From positions 620,001 to 684,000 of the forward strand of contig CAVWYY010000002.1 in NCBI GenBank assembly GCA_963759375.1: 64,000 nucleotides of DNA. The letters are read 5' to 3'. A program made the translations under genes and the position numbers. The first letter of the stretch is position 1. Each line of letters opens with the position of its first letter. The DNA is from DASSUW01 sp963759375. GTDB taxonomy: Bacteria > Actinomycetota > Thermoleophilia > Solirubrobacterales > Solirubrobacteraceae. The notes beneath the pieces are model-generated. The model made no database searches. It was given only the letters and a program-made list of their open reading frames with translations, and was not told the origin of the DNA. Shown here in pieces: positions 1-7,027 of the stretch.

Positions 1-295
1 CATCGACGCGTTCGCGTACGTCATCCCGCGGGACATCCGGCTGACCTGGGGGCGCGGGATCGGGTTCCCGGGGCCGCCGCCGTCTGAGCCGCTGAAGGCG
101 TGGATCGGGCACAACAGCATGGAGGGCGGCACCTACTACTGCGCGCACCCGGACGCGAGTACGCGCATGATCAAGAGCGCGCTCGTGGTGCGGGAGCGGA
201 TCGCGCCGCTGGTGCGCGCCGCGCCCCAGATGCAGCCGGCCGAGTTCGAGGCCGCCTACCGGCGCTTCCTCACGGACGTCCAGGCGCACGTCTGA
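1..295 (+). CDS. C-terminal part of unrecognised protein, first gene of peroxidase operon
   Basis: The window opens inside this gene. The frame is readable from base 2 to the TGA at 293-295 and gives 97 residues, including WIGHNSMEGGTYYCAHPD and a helical tail. I do not recognise a family. Its stop overlaps the ATG of the next gene (ATGA), so it is very probably translationally coupled to the three genes that follow, one of which is a Dyp-type peroxidase. There is no signal peptide or membrane segment in the visible part, so a cytoplasmic partner or an encapsulated protein would fit, but this is only inference from position. Confidence 0.6.
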   Translation, partial: IDAFAYVIPRDIRLTWGRGIGFPGPPPSEPLKAWIGHNSMEGGTYYCAHPDASTRMIKSALVVRERIAPLVRAAPQMQPAEFEAAYRRFLTDVQAHV

Positions 296-849
296 TGAAG
301 CTGCGGCGGAACACGGTGCGGGGCGCGTACGCGCTGACGGTCTTCACGCCGATCGTGCCGGGGCACGAGGACGAGCTGCGCTCATTTATCGAGGGGCTGC
401 CGGTGGGCGCGGACAGCCCGCTCGCGCGGGTGCGCGGGCTGCACCTGTCGCGGATCCAGATCTTCGACGAGCTGGTCGACCAGGGGCACGGGCATCGCGT
501 GGACACGCTGCGGTTCCGGCAGCTGCTGTTCACCAGCACGTTCGACGGCGGGCTCGACGCGTATCTGGACGACATCTGCGCGCTGCTCGGCGCCGAGGCC
601 GACGGCTGGTGGGGTCACTGCGTCGGCTATCCCGGCACGGCGGACCGGGACGCCTTCAAGGCCTACATCCGCGCCCATCAGGTCGACACGAACCTGTTCT
701 CGTCGGCCTTCCCGCGGGCCACGGTGGCGGAGATGCTCGAAGGGCTGGCGCTGCGCGAGCAGCTCGCCGCGTTCGCCGCCGAGGCCCAGGGGCTCGACGC
801 GGCGACGCTGCAGTCGCGGTTCCTCGCGCAGTTCGGGGGCGTGCGCTGA
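295..849 (+). CDS. Conserved hypothetical protein next to Dyp peroxidase
   Basis: This gene encodes 184 residues and starts at the ATG inside the ATGA overlap with the preceding gene. The protein has no signal peptide or membrane span. Alternating beta and helical stretches such as YALTVFTPI, LHLSRIQIFDEL and LLFTSTFDGG, followed by WWGHCVGYPG, suggest an alpha/beta ferredoxin-like fold similar in style to Dyp-type and related heme-binding proteins. That fold assignment is inference from the pattern only. It sits directly upstream of the peroxidase gene and its TGA (847-849) forms a CTGA overlap with that gene's apparent CTG start. Function unknown; a partner of the peroxidase is the simplest guess. 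Confidence 0.7.
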   Translation: MKLRRNTVRGAYALTVFTPIVPGHEDELRSFIEGLPVGADSPLARVRGLHLSRIQIFDELVDQGHGHRVDTLRFRQLLFTSTFDGGLDAYLDDICALLGAEADGWWGHCVGYPGTADRDAFKAYIRAHQVDTNLFSSAFPRATVAEMLEGLALREQLAAFAAEAQGLDAATLQSRFLAQFGGVR

Positions 850-2231
850 GGCGCTGCCCGATCAACCTGCCGCGGCGCGGCGCCGTCCCGGCAGACGTCG
901 AGCTGGCGGACATCCAGGGGAACGTCCTGCGCGGCTACACGTATCCGGCGGCGGCGTACCTGTTCCTGCGCATCGACTCCGCCGACCAGGCGCGCGCGCT
1001 GATGGCGCGGATGCTGCCCCAGGTGGCGACGGCCGAGCCGTGGACCGACGGCCCGCCGGCGACCGCGCTGCACGTGGCGCTGACATTCTCGGGACTGGTC
1101 GCGCTCGGGCTGCCGGACCGGCTGTTGGATTCGTTCCCCGAGGCGTACCGGGAGGGCATGGCCGCGCGGGCCGCCCGGCTCGGCGACCGCGGACCGAGCG
1201 CTCCTGCGCGGTGGGAGCCGGGCCTGGGCACCGGTGAGGCGCACGTCCTCGTGACCGTCTACGCGGTCGACGTGCCGCGCCTGGACGCGGCGCGGGCCGC
1301 GCTCAAGCAGGTCGGCGCCGAGGGCGCGGTGACGGTCGTCAACGAGCAGCACGCCGAGGCGCGCACGGACGGGAGCGACCACTTCGGCTTCTTCGACGGG
1401 ATCGCACAGCCGGCGATCGCCGGGAGTGGCGTGTCGGCGCGCCCGGGCGACGGCCAGCCCGACGGCGCCGGCGGCTGGCGCGACGTGGCGGCCGGCGAGT
1501 TCCTGCACGGCTACACCGACGAGGACGGCGCCCTGCCCGTGGCGCCGGCCGAGCCGTTCGACCGCAACGGGACGTTCATGGTCTACCGCAAGCTGCACAT
1601 GGACGTGGCGGGGTTCCGGCGGTGGATCGACGAGCAGGGCCGGCGGTTCCCGGGCGGGCCCGAGCTGCTGGCGGCCAAGATCGTCGGCCGGTGGCGCGAC
1701 GGGACGCCGCTGGCGGTGGCGCCTGCGGCGCCCGACGCGGCGGTGCCGGCCGACCCGTCCCGGATCAACGCGTTCTCCTACGCCGACGACCCGGACGGGT
1801 TCCGCTGCCCGGCGGGCGCGCACATCCGCCGCGCGAACCCGCGCGACTCGATCGGGTTCTTCCACGGGCGGCTGACGAACCGGCACCGCATCATCCGCCG
1901 CGGCCGCCCGTACGGGCCGCCGCTGGCCGCCGGGGTCCTGGAGGACGACGGCGTCGACCGCGGCCTGGTGTTCGTCTGCTTCAACGCCGACATCTGGCGG
2001 CAGTTCGAGACGATCCAGACGCTGTGGATCGACGACGGCGACCCGTTCGGGCTCGGCGCCGACAAGGATTTCCTGATCGGTGAGCCAGACGGCGACGGCG
2101 GCAAGATGACGATCCCCGGCGACCCGCCGCACTTCCTGCGCCCGCAGCCGCGGCTCGTGACCTGCCGCGGCGGCGAGTACCTGTTCCGGCCCAGCATCGG
2201 CGGCCTGCGCGCGCTCGCGGCCGGCGTGTAG
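846..2231 (+). CDS. Dyp-type heme peroxidase
   Basis: The product (about 461 residues) is a dye-decolorizing-type peroxidase that would use H2O2 to oxidise dyes or other aromatic substrates with a b-type heme. The family signature GFFDGIAQP, carrying the distal catalytic Asp, lies near residue 180. The proximal heme His lies near residue 326 in GAHIRRANPR, and VELADIQGNVLRGY near the N-terminus is typical. No Tat signal is visible, so it is likely cytoplasmic. The start is unusual: no ATG, GTG or TTG occurs in frame between 612 and the conserved N-terminus, so the CTG at 846, overlapping the upstream TGA as CTGA, is the best start. The stop shares a base with the next gene. Confidence 0.88.
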   Translation: MRRCPINLPRRGAVPADVELADIQGNVLRGYTYPAAAYLFLRIDSADQARALMARMLPQVATAEPWTDGPPATALHVALTFSGLVALGLPDRLLDSFPEAYREGMAARAARLGDRGPSAPARWEPGLGTGEAHVLVTVYAVDVPRLDAARAALKQVGAEGAVTVVNEQHAEARTDGSDHFGFFDGIAQPAIAGSGVSARPGDGQPDGAGGWRDVAAGEFLHGYTDEDGALPVAPAEPFDRNGTFMVYRKLHMDVAGFRRWIDEQGRRFPGGPELLAAKIVGRWRDGTPLAVAPAAPDAAVPADPSRINAFSYADDPDGFRCPAGAHIRRANPRDSIGFFHGRLTNRHRIIRRGRPYGPPLAAGVLEDDGVDRGLVFVCFNADIWRQFETIQTLWIDDGDPFGLGADKDFLIGEPDGDGGKMTIPGDPPHFLRPQPRLVTCRGGEYLFRPSIGGLRALAAGV

Positions 2232-2695
2232 TGCCGTACATCGACGCGTACGAGGTGCCGCCGGACGCTGACGGAGAGTTCCTCGCCGCGGGCCCGGCGG
2301 GCGTCGTGCACCGCGCGCTGCGGCCCGACGTGCGCCTGCGCTGGGTGACCATCGGCGATCACCCCTCGGACCTGCCGTTCCCCCGCCGCGGCGGCGATTT
2401 TCGCGTCGTTCACGAGGACGGCGACGTGGACGGCGCGGGCGGCGTGATCCTCATCAACGCCTTCGAGGTCCCGCCGGCCGACGACGAGCGCTTCCTCGCC
2501 GGCTGGCACGCGGGCCGCGACCTGCTCGCCGGGCAGCGCGGCTACCTCGGCACCCGCCTCCACTACGGCGACGGCGACTTTCGCTTCGTCAGCGTCGCCC
2601 GCTGGTCGAGCCCGCTGATGATCTTCCGGGCGGACGCCACGGCACCCACGCCGTTTCCGTCGCACCCGGGGATCTACGAGCGAGTCGTCGCCTGA
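2231..2695 (+). CDS. ABM-like (antibiotic biosynthesis monooxygenase fold) protein
   Basis: This 154-residue protein begins at a GTG that shares one base with the peroxidase TAG stop, so it is the last gene of the four-gene operon. The second half, with VILINAFEVPPADDERFLAGW and then YLGTRLHYG and FRFVSVARW in order, has the spacing of the dimeric alpha/beta-barrel ABM superfamily, which includes small monooxygenases and heme-degrading proteins. The first half looks like a shorter, degenerate copy of the same unit (YIDAYEVPPDADGEFLAAG). Association with a heme peroxidase suggests a heme- or radical-related role, which is inference. Confidence 0.7.
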   Translation: MPYIDAYEVPPDADGEFLAAGPAGVVHRALRPDVRLRWVTIGDHPSDLPFPRRGGDFRVVHEDGDVDGAGGVILINAFEVPPADDERFLAGWHAGRDLLAGQRGYLGTRLHYGDGDFRFVSVARWSSPLMIFRADATAPTPFPSHPGIYERVVA

Positions 2696-2732
2696 CCTGG
2701 AATTTCTGCGGGCCGAAGCGGTCCCTGGGGAG

Positions 2733-3470
2733 ATGATCCGAAATCACCTTCGCTCCAACGTCGTCGGGTACGTGGCGCTGTTCGTCGCCCTGAGCGGGAC
2801 GGCGATCGCGCTGCCGGCCACGAACACGGTGTTCAGCGACGACATCGTCAACGGCGAGGTGAAGTCGAAGGACATCTCGGACACCAACGGCGTGCGCTCG
2901 GCTGACGTCCGCGATGACGACAAGACGGGCGGCGGCCTCGCGGCGGTCGACCTCGCCAGGGGCTCGGTCGGCGGATCCGAGATCGCGACCGACGGTGTCG
3001 GCAGCCCTGAGATCAAGGCGGAGGCCGTGCGCCGGTCTGAGCTTGCCACCGACGGAGTCGGCAGGCTCGAGATCGCCGAGAATGCGGTCGGCGCCGCGGA
3101 GATCGGAACCGACAGCGTCGGCAAGGACGCGATCGGGATCGACCAGGTCGGGGCCAACGAGCTCGACGAGGTTCACGAGCACGATTCCGACGAAGTGATC
3201 GTCGAGGATGGGACCGCGCACGACGGGGCGTACGGGATCGGCAGCGTTCGCGTGGCCTGTCTCTTCGACGACGAGGACCTGCTCACCGTGTCGATCGATT
3301 GGATCGACACCAACAACCACGCCGAGCGGATGCTGGCGGATGTCGAGATCGACCGCGGCGTCACTGCCTCGGAGGCCGACGCGGCGGTCGTCAGGGGCGC
3401 CTTCGACGGCGGCGGCGGCGCGGCGAACCCGGCCCGCTTCGTCGCCCACGCCACCTGCCTTCAGAGCTAG
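2733..3470 (+). CDS. Exported repeat-containing protein of unknown function
   Basis: The 245-residue product has an N-terminal hydrophobic segment (GYVALFVALSGTAIALPA) that should act as signal peptide or anchor, with a short cytoplasmic head. Residues of about 30-145 form imperfect repeats around (S/A)EIATDGVGS-type units, for example SEIATDGVG, SELATDGVG, LEIAENAVG and AEIGTDSVG. The C-terminal third is a different, acidic domain. Similar proteins are common in Solirubrobacterales, but no function is established that I know of. A GGGGAG ribosome site precedes the ATG. Its TAG stop overlaps the stop of the convergent gene in a shared CTAG. Confidence 0.75.
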   Translation: MIRNHLRSNVVGYVALFVALSGTAIALPATNTVFSDDIVNGEVKSKDISDTNGVRSADVRDDDKTGGGLAAVDLARGSVGGSEIATDGVGSPEIKAEAVRRSELATDGVGRLEIAENAVGAAEIGTDSVGKDAIGIDQVGANELDEVHEHDSDEVIVEDGTAHDGAYGIGSVRVACLFDDEDLLTVSIDWIDTNNHAERMLADVEIDRGVTASEADAAVVRGAFDGGGGAANPARFVAHATCLQS

Positions 3471-4519
3471 AGCAGGCCGCTGCGCGCCGCGTGTGCGGCC
3501 GCCGCTGCGCGAGATGGGAGGCGGAGCTTGGTCCGGATGTTGGCGACGTGCCGATGCACCGTGTGCGGGCTCAGCACCAGGCGCTGGGCGATCTCGGCGT
3601 CGCTGAGCCCCGCGGCGACCAGGCGCAGGACCTCGAGCTCGCGCGCGGACAGGTCGGTGTCGGTCGCCGCGTCCGTCGGTGCCGCGATCTCGACCGCGGG
3701 CCGGTCGACGCCCGCGAACTCCAGCACCGCCCGCGCGACGGCTCCGGCGTCCCCGTACCACGGGAGATGATCGGCACCTTGGAGCGTGATGAACGTCGCG
3801 CCGGGAATCCGGGCAGCGAGCCGACGGCCGAGCTCGAAGGGGATCGCGCGGTCGTTCTTTCGGTGCAGCACCGCGGTGGGTGACCGGATGTCGCCTACGG
3901 AGTCCTCGATGTTGAAGGTGTACGTCGCCTCGAGCGACCGCGCCGCGATTTCCGCCGGACCGGAGTCGCGCTGAAGGGCGACGAACTCGTCGCGCTCTGC
4001 GGCCGTCGCGCCGGGGATCAACACGTCGGCCAGGACACGGGAGCCGAGTCCCCAGCCCTTTCGGATCAAGCTGACCAGCATCTCTCGCGCCGCGGGGTCG
4101 CCGATCGCCGCGCCGTCCAGATAGGAGCCATACAGAACGAGACGCTCGACCTGGCGCGGATGCTCCGCCGCGTACCGCGCGGCGATCGGCCCGCCGGCCG
4201 AGCCGGCGAACACATCGAGCGATTCCGCGCCCACGGCACCAGCGACACCGGCAAGGACCTCGACCTCGTCGTCGAGGGTCACCGGGCTTGGGCGGTCCGG
4301 ATCTGAGAGGCCGACGCCGGGGCGGTCGTAGCGAACGACGGTGCGGTAGCGAGCCAGCGCCGAGATGAAGTCGCGGAACCTCCGATTGCTCCAATCGAGC
4401 TCGAGGTGGCTCATCCACCACCCGCCCATCAGCAACGGCGGACCTTCTCCGACCGCGGCCCACGCGATCCGACGGCCGTTCAGATCCGCGAATCGAACCA
4501 CTTGCTCGGGGCCCGACAT
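3467..4519 (-). CDS. Alpha/beta hydrolase fused to LuxR-type DNA-binding domain
   Basis: This 350-residue protein joins an alpha/beta hydrolase (about residues 1-270) to a C-terminal LuxR/GerE helix-turn-helix (about 280-345). The hydrolase shows the nucleophile elbow in AGSAGGPIAARYA, an acid in HRKNDRAIPFELG and the catalytic His in LQGADHLPWYG. The HTH reads LSARELEVLRLVAAGLSD followed by IAQRLVLSPHTVHRHVANI. Such fusions are known in actinobacteria and could be regulators that bind or cleave a small ester, but that role is inferred. The start at 4519 (MSGPEQVV) fits homologous hydrolase beginnings better than the longer frame beginning at 4585. Confidence 0.85.
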   Translation of the reverse strand: MSGPEQVVRFADLNGRRIAWAAVGEGPPLLMGGWWMSHLELDWSNRRFRDFISALARYRTVVRYDRPGVGLSDPDRPSPVTLDDEVEVLAGVAGAVGAESLDVFAGSAGGPIAARYAAEHPRQVERLVLYGSYLDGAAIGDPAAREMLVSLIRKGWGLGSRVLADVLIPGATAAERDEFVALQRDSGPAEIAARSLEATYTFNIEDSVGDIRSPTAVLHRKNDRAIPFELGRRLAARIPGATFITLQGADHLPWYGDAGAVARAVLEFAGVDRPAVEIAAPTDAATDTDLSARELEVLRLVAAGLSDAEIAQRLVLSPHTVHRHVANIRTKLRLPSRAAAAAHAARSGLL

Positions 4520-4605
4520 GGATTGAGCGTATCTCCCGGCTGGCCCGTTCCGGCCATCGGATCTGGCCGCAAACGGCGAAGTCACGGGCGGCCGCTCACG
4601 GTGGA

Positions 4606-5226
4606 ATGTGGCTCATGTGGTCGCGGCTCGTAGCCACCATCTATGACCCCTTCCTCGCGCTGGGCGAGCATCGCGGGATGCGCGAGCACCGTCGCCGCCT
4701 GCTCGGAGGGGCGCACGGAAGGGTGCTCGAGATCGGCGCCGGGACCGGCCTCAACCTGGCGCACTATCCCGATGCGCTCGACGAGCTCGTGCTCAGCGAG
4801 CCGGTTGAGCCGATGGCGCGCCGTCTCGAGTCACGGCTCCGCCGGAGCGGTGCCCGTGGCATGGTGCTGCGCGCGGGTGCCGAGGCGCTTCCGGTGGCCA
4901 CCGGCTCGATCGACACCGTCGTCTCGACGCTGGTCCTCTGCACCGTGCCCGATCCCGTGGCCGCGGTCGATGAGATCCGGCGGGTGCTGCGTCCCGACGG
5001 CCGGCTCCTGTTCTGCGAACACGTGCGCTCCGATTCGCACCGCCTGTCGCGCTGGCAGGAGCGTCTTGCCGGCCCGTGGAAGGCGTTCGCCGACGGCTGC
5101 CGCTGCAATCAGGAGACGCTCGGGATGATCGAGCGGGCGCTGCACATCGAGCGCCTCGAGCGCGACGAATGGCGCGGCATGCCGGGCCTGGTGCGGCCGC
5201 TGATCGTCGGCGAGGCGACGAGGTGA
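4606..5226 (+). CDS. Class I SAM-dependent methyltransferase (UbiE/Methyltransf_11 type)
   Basis: The 206-residue product carries the SAM-binding motif I VLEIGAGTGLNLAHYP, an acidic end of beta 2 in LVLSEPVEPMARRL, and the post-motif region VLCTVPDPVAAVDEIRRVLR followed by GRLLFCEHVRS. This is the layout of small UbiE/phosphatidylethanolamine N-methyltransferase-like enzymes that methylate lipids or small molecules. The substrate cannot be read from the sequence. ATG 4606 is the longest start and ATG 4615 is an alternative. The TGA overlaps the GTG start of the following FAD-dependent oxidoreductase, so the two probably act in one pathway. Confidence 0.85.
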   Translation: MWLMWSRLVATIYDPFLALGEHRGMREHRRRLLGGAHGRVLEIGAGTGLNLAHYPDALDELVLSEPVEPMARRLESRLRRSGARGMVLRAGAEALPVATGSIDTVVSTLVLCTVPDPVAAVDEIRRVLRPDGRLLFCEHVRSDSHRLSRWQERLAGPWKAFADGCRCNQETLGMIERALHIERLERDEWRGMPGLVRPLIVGEATR

Positions 5227-6449
5227 CCCCCGGATACGACGCGATCGTGGTGGGCGCACGGTGCGCCGGCTCCCCGACCGCGATGCTCCTCGCCCGGAAG
5301 GGCTACCGGGTGCTCGTCGTCGACCGGGCGACCTTCCCGTCCGACACGATCTCGACCCACCTCATCCACCCGCCGGGAGTGTCCGCGCTGAGGGAATGGG
5401 GGCTCCTCGAGCGGATGATCGCCACCGGTTGCCCCGGAATCGCCACGTACGCCTACGACCTCGGCCCGTTCACGATCTCCGGCAGCCCCGGAACCGACGA
5501 GAGCCCGCTGGCCTACGCCCCGCGACGCACGGTGCTCGACAAGCTCCTCGTGGATGCCGCGTCAGAGGCGGGCGCTGAGGTCCGGCAGGGGTTCACAGTC
5601 ACCGATGTCGTGAGCGAGGAAGGCCGCGTCACGGGCATTCGCGGGCACCGGAAGGGCGAATCGGCGGTCACCGAGCGTGCCCGGGTGGTCGTGGGTGCAG
5701 ACGGTCACCACTCGCTGGTGGCACGCTCCGTCAAGGCACAGCAGTACAACGAGAAACCGGCCCTCCAGGTCAGCTACTACACGTACGTGAGCGGTCTTCC
5801 GATGGACGGGCGCTACGAGGTCTGCCTTCGTCCCGATCGAGGGTTCGCCGCCTGGGCCACCAACGACGACTTGACGGTCGTGATCGGCGGCTGGCCACGG
5901 TCGGAGCTGGCCACGAACCGGAAGGACATCGAAGGCAACTTCCTCGCGACGCTCGGGTTGCTCCCCGACTTCGCCGCCCGCTTCCGCGCCGGCAAGCGCG
6001 AATCACGCTTCGTCGGCATGTCCCTGGCGAACTTCATGCGCAAGCCGTTCGGACGCGGCTGGACCCTGGTGGGCGACGCCGGCTACACCAAGGACTTCAT
6101 CACCGCTCTCGGGATCAGCGACGCGTTCCGCGACGCCGGACTCTGCGCCAGGGCTCTGGATGAAGCCTTCTCCGGCGCCCGTCCGTTCGAGGAGGCGATG
6201 TCCGCCTATCACCACGAGCGCGATCGGCGCTCGCTTCCGTTCTACGAGTTCACCACACAGCTGGCGACGCTTCAGCCCCTGCCACCCGAGCTCGAGCGGG
6301 TGCTGGACGCTGTGCACGGCAACCAGGAGGCGATGGACGGATTCGCGCGCGTCGCCGGCGGCGTCACGCCCCCGGCGGACTTCTTCTCCGAGCAGCACGT
6401 ACGACGCCGTTTTGCCCGCGCGGGCCCGCCGCCTTGTCGAGAGCGCTGA
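5223..6449 (+). CDS. FAD-dependent oxidoreductase (PHBH/geranylgeranyl-reductase-like)
   Basis: The gene starts at a GTG in the GTGA overlap with the upstream methyltransferase gene and encodes 408 residues. The N-terminal dinucleotide site is VGARCAGSPTAMLLARKGY, followed by VVDRATFPSDTIS. The family GD motif is VVVGADGHHSLVARSV, and the second FAD contact is LVGDAGYTKDFITALGISD. This is the group 3 aromatic hydroxylase/geranylgeranyl reductase fold. The usual Pro after the GDA motif is replaced by TKDFITALG, as in a subset of actinobacterial monooxygenase-like proteins. The pairing with a methyltransferase suggests modification of a lipid or aromatic small molecule, which is inference. Confidence 0.85.
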   Translation: MTPGYDAIVVGARCAGSPTAMLLARKGYRVLVVDRATFPSDTISTHLIHPPGVSALREWGLLERMIATGCPGIATYAYDLGPFTISGSPGTDESPLAYAPRRTVLDKLLVDAASEAGAEVRQGFTVTDVVSEEGRVTGIRGHRKGESAVTERARVVVGADGHHSLVARSVKAQQYNEKPALQVSYYTYVSGLPMDGRYEVCLRPDRGFAAWATNDDLTVVIGGWPRSELATNRKDIEGNFLATLGLLPDFAARFRAGKRESRFVGMSLANFMRKPFGRGWTLVGDAGYTKDFITALGISDAFRDAGLCARALDEAFSGARPFEEAMSAYHHERDRRSLPFYEFTTQLATLQPLPPELERVLDAVHGNQEAMDGFARVAGGVTPPADFFSEQHVRRRFARAGPPPCRER

Positions 6450-7027
6450 GCGGGACTTCGTCGCGAGATGCGGTCGAGGGTGTGCGGCAGAAAGAGCAGC
6501 TCTGCGCCGTCCGCGAATACCCACGGTGCGTCAGCATTCGCGTCCTCGGTCACCGTCGTGCCGCTCAGGTCCAGCACCACCGTGCGCGTCCTGATGCGAG
6601 CAGTCGAAGCTCCTGTGGCCCGGGCTGAAGCTGAGCGTAGGTAGCATGAAGAAGCCGAAGAGATCGCTGGACGGCTGGCACGGGCCGCAGACGACGGGCG
6701 ACGAAGGTCTGCTCCCCGTTCAGGTGTGCGAACATGTAGAACGTTTGCGCACGCCGTGAGCGATAGTAACCGCTCTGGTCCAGACGCTGCGCGAGCCGCG
6801 CGCGGCAGGGTGATCTCGAGCCCGATCGGTCGCAGGTGGAATGAGCCGGACACCGCATGGCGTACGTCCTGACTGGTCACGCCGATACGACGACTCACGG
6901 ACTCCGAGTGCAAGCGCCCCGATAAGGTTGAACTCCTGTCGCTCGTCTCCGGCGTGTGGGGCGACTGCCATGTGGCGAGCGCTGACCTTCGTCGCGAAGC
7001 GGACGGCGACGCCTCGTATTCGGCGTT
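6450..7027. other. 578-bp gene-poor stretch, possible decayed gene
   Basis: No convincing gene is visible here. By eye the base composition is less extremely GC-rich than in the flanking operons, and third-position bias is weak on both strands. On the minus strand three overlapping frames each hold a short protein-like piece, for example VVLDLSGTTVTEDANAD around 6550-6590 and FYMFAHLNGEQTFVARRL around 6690-6750. They are not continuous, which would fit a gene broken by several frameshifts. I cannot name the ancestor. The region may also hold the promoter for the sulfatase gene downstream. Confidence 0.4.

Noticed and set aside
678..2132. Long minus-strand open frame opposite the peroxidase
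   Set aside because: Arg/Val/Asp-rich antisense shadow; the peroxidase on the plus strand has its heme motifs.
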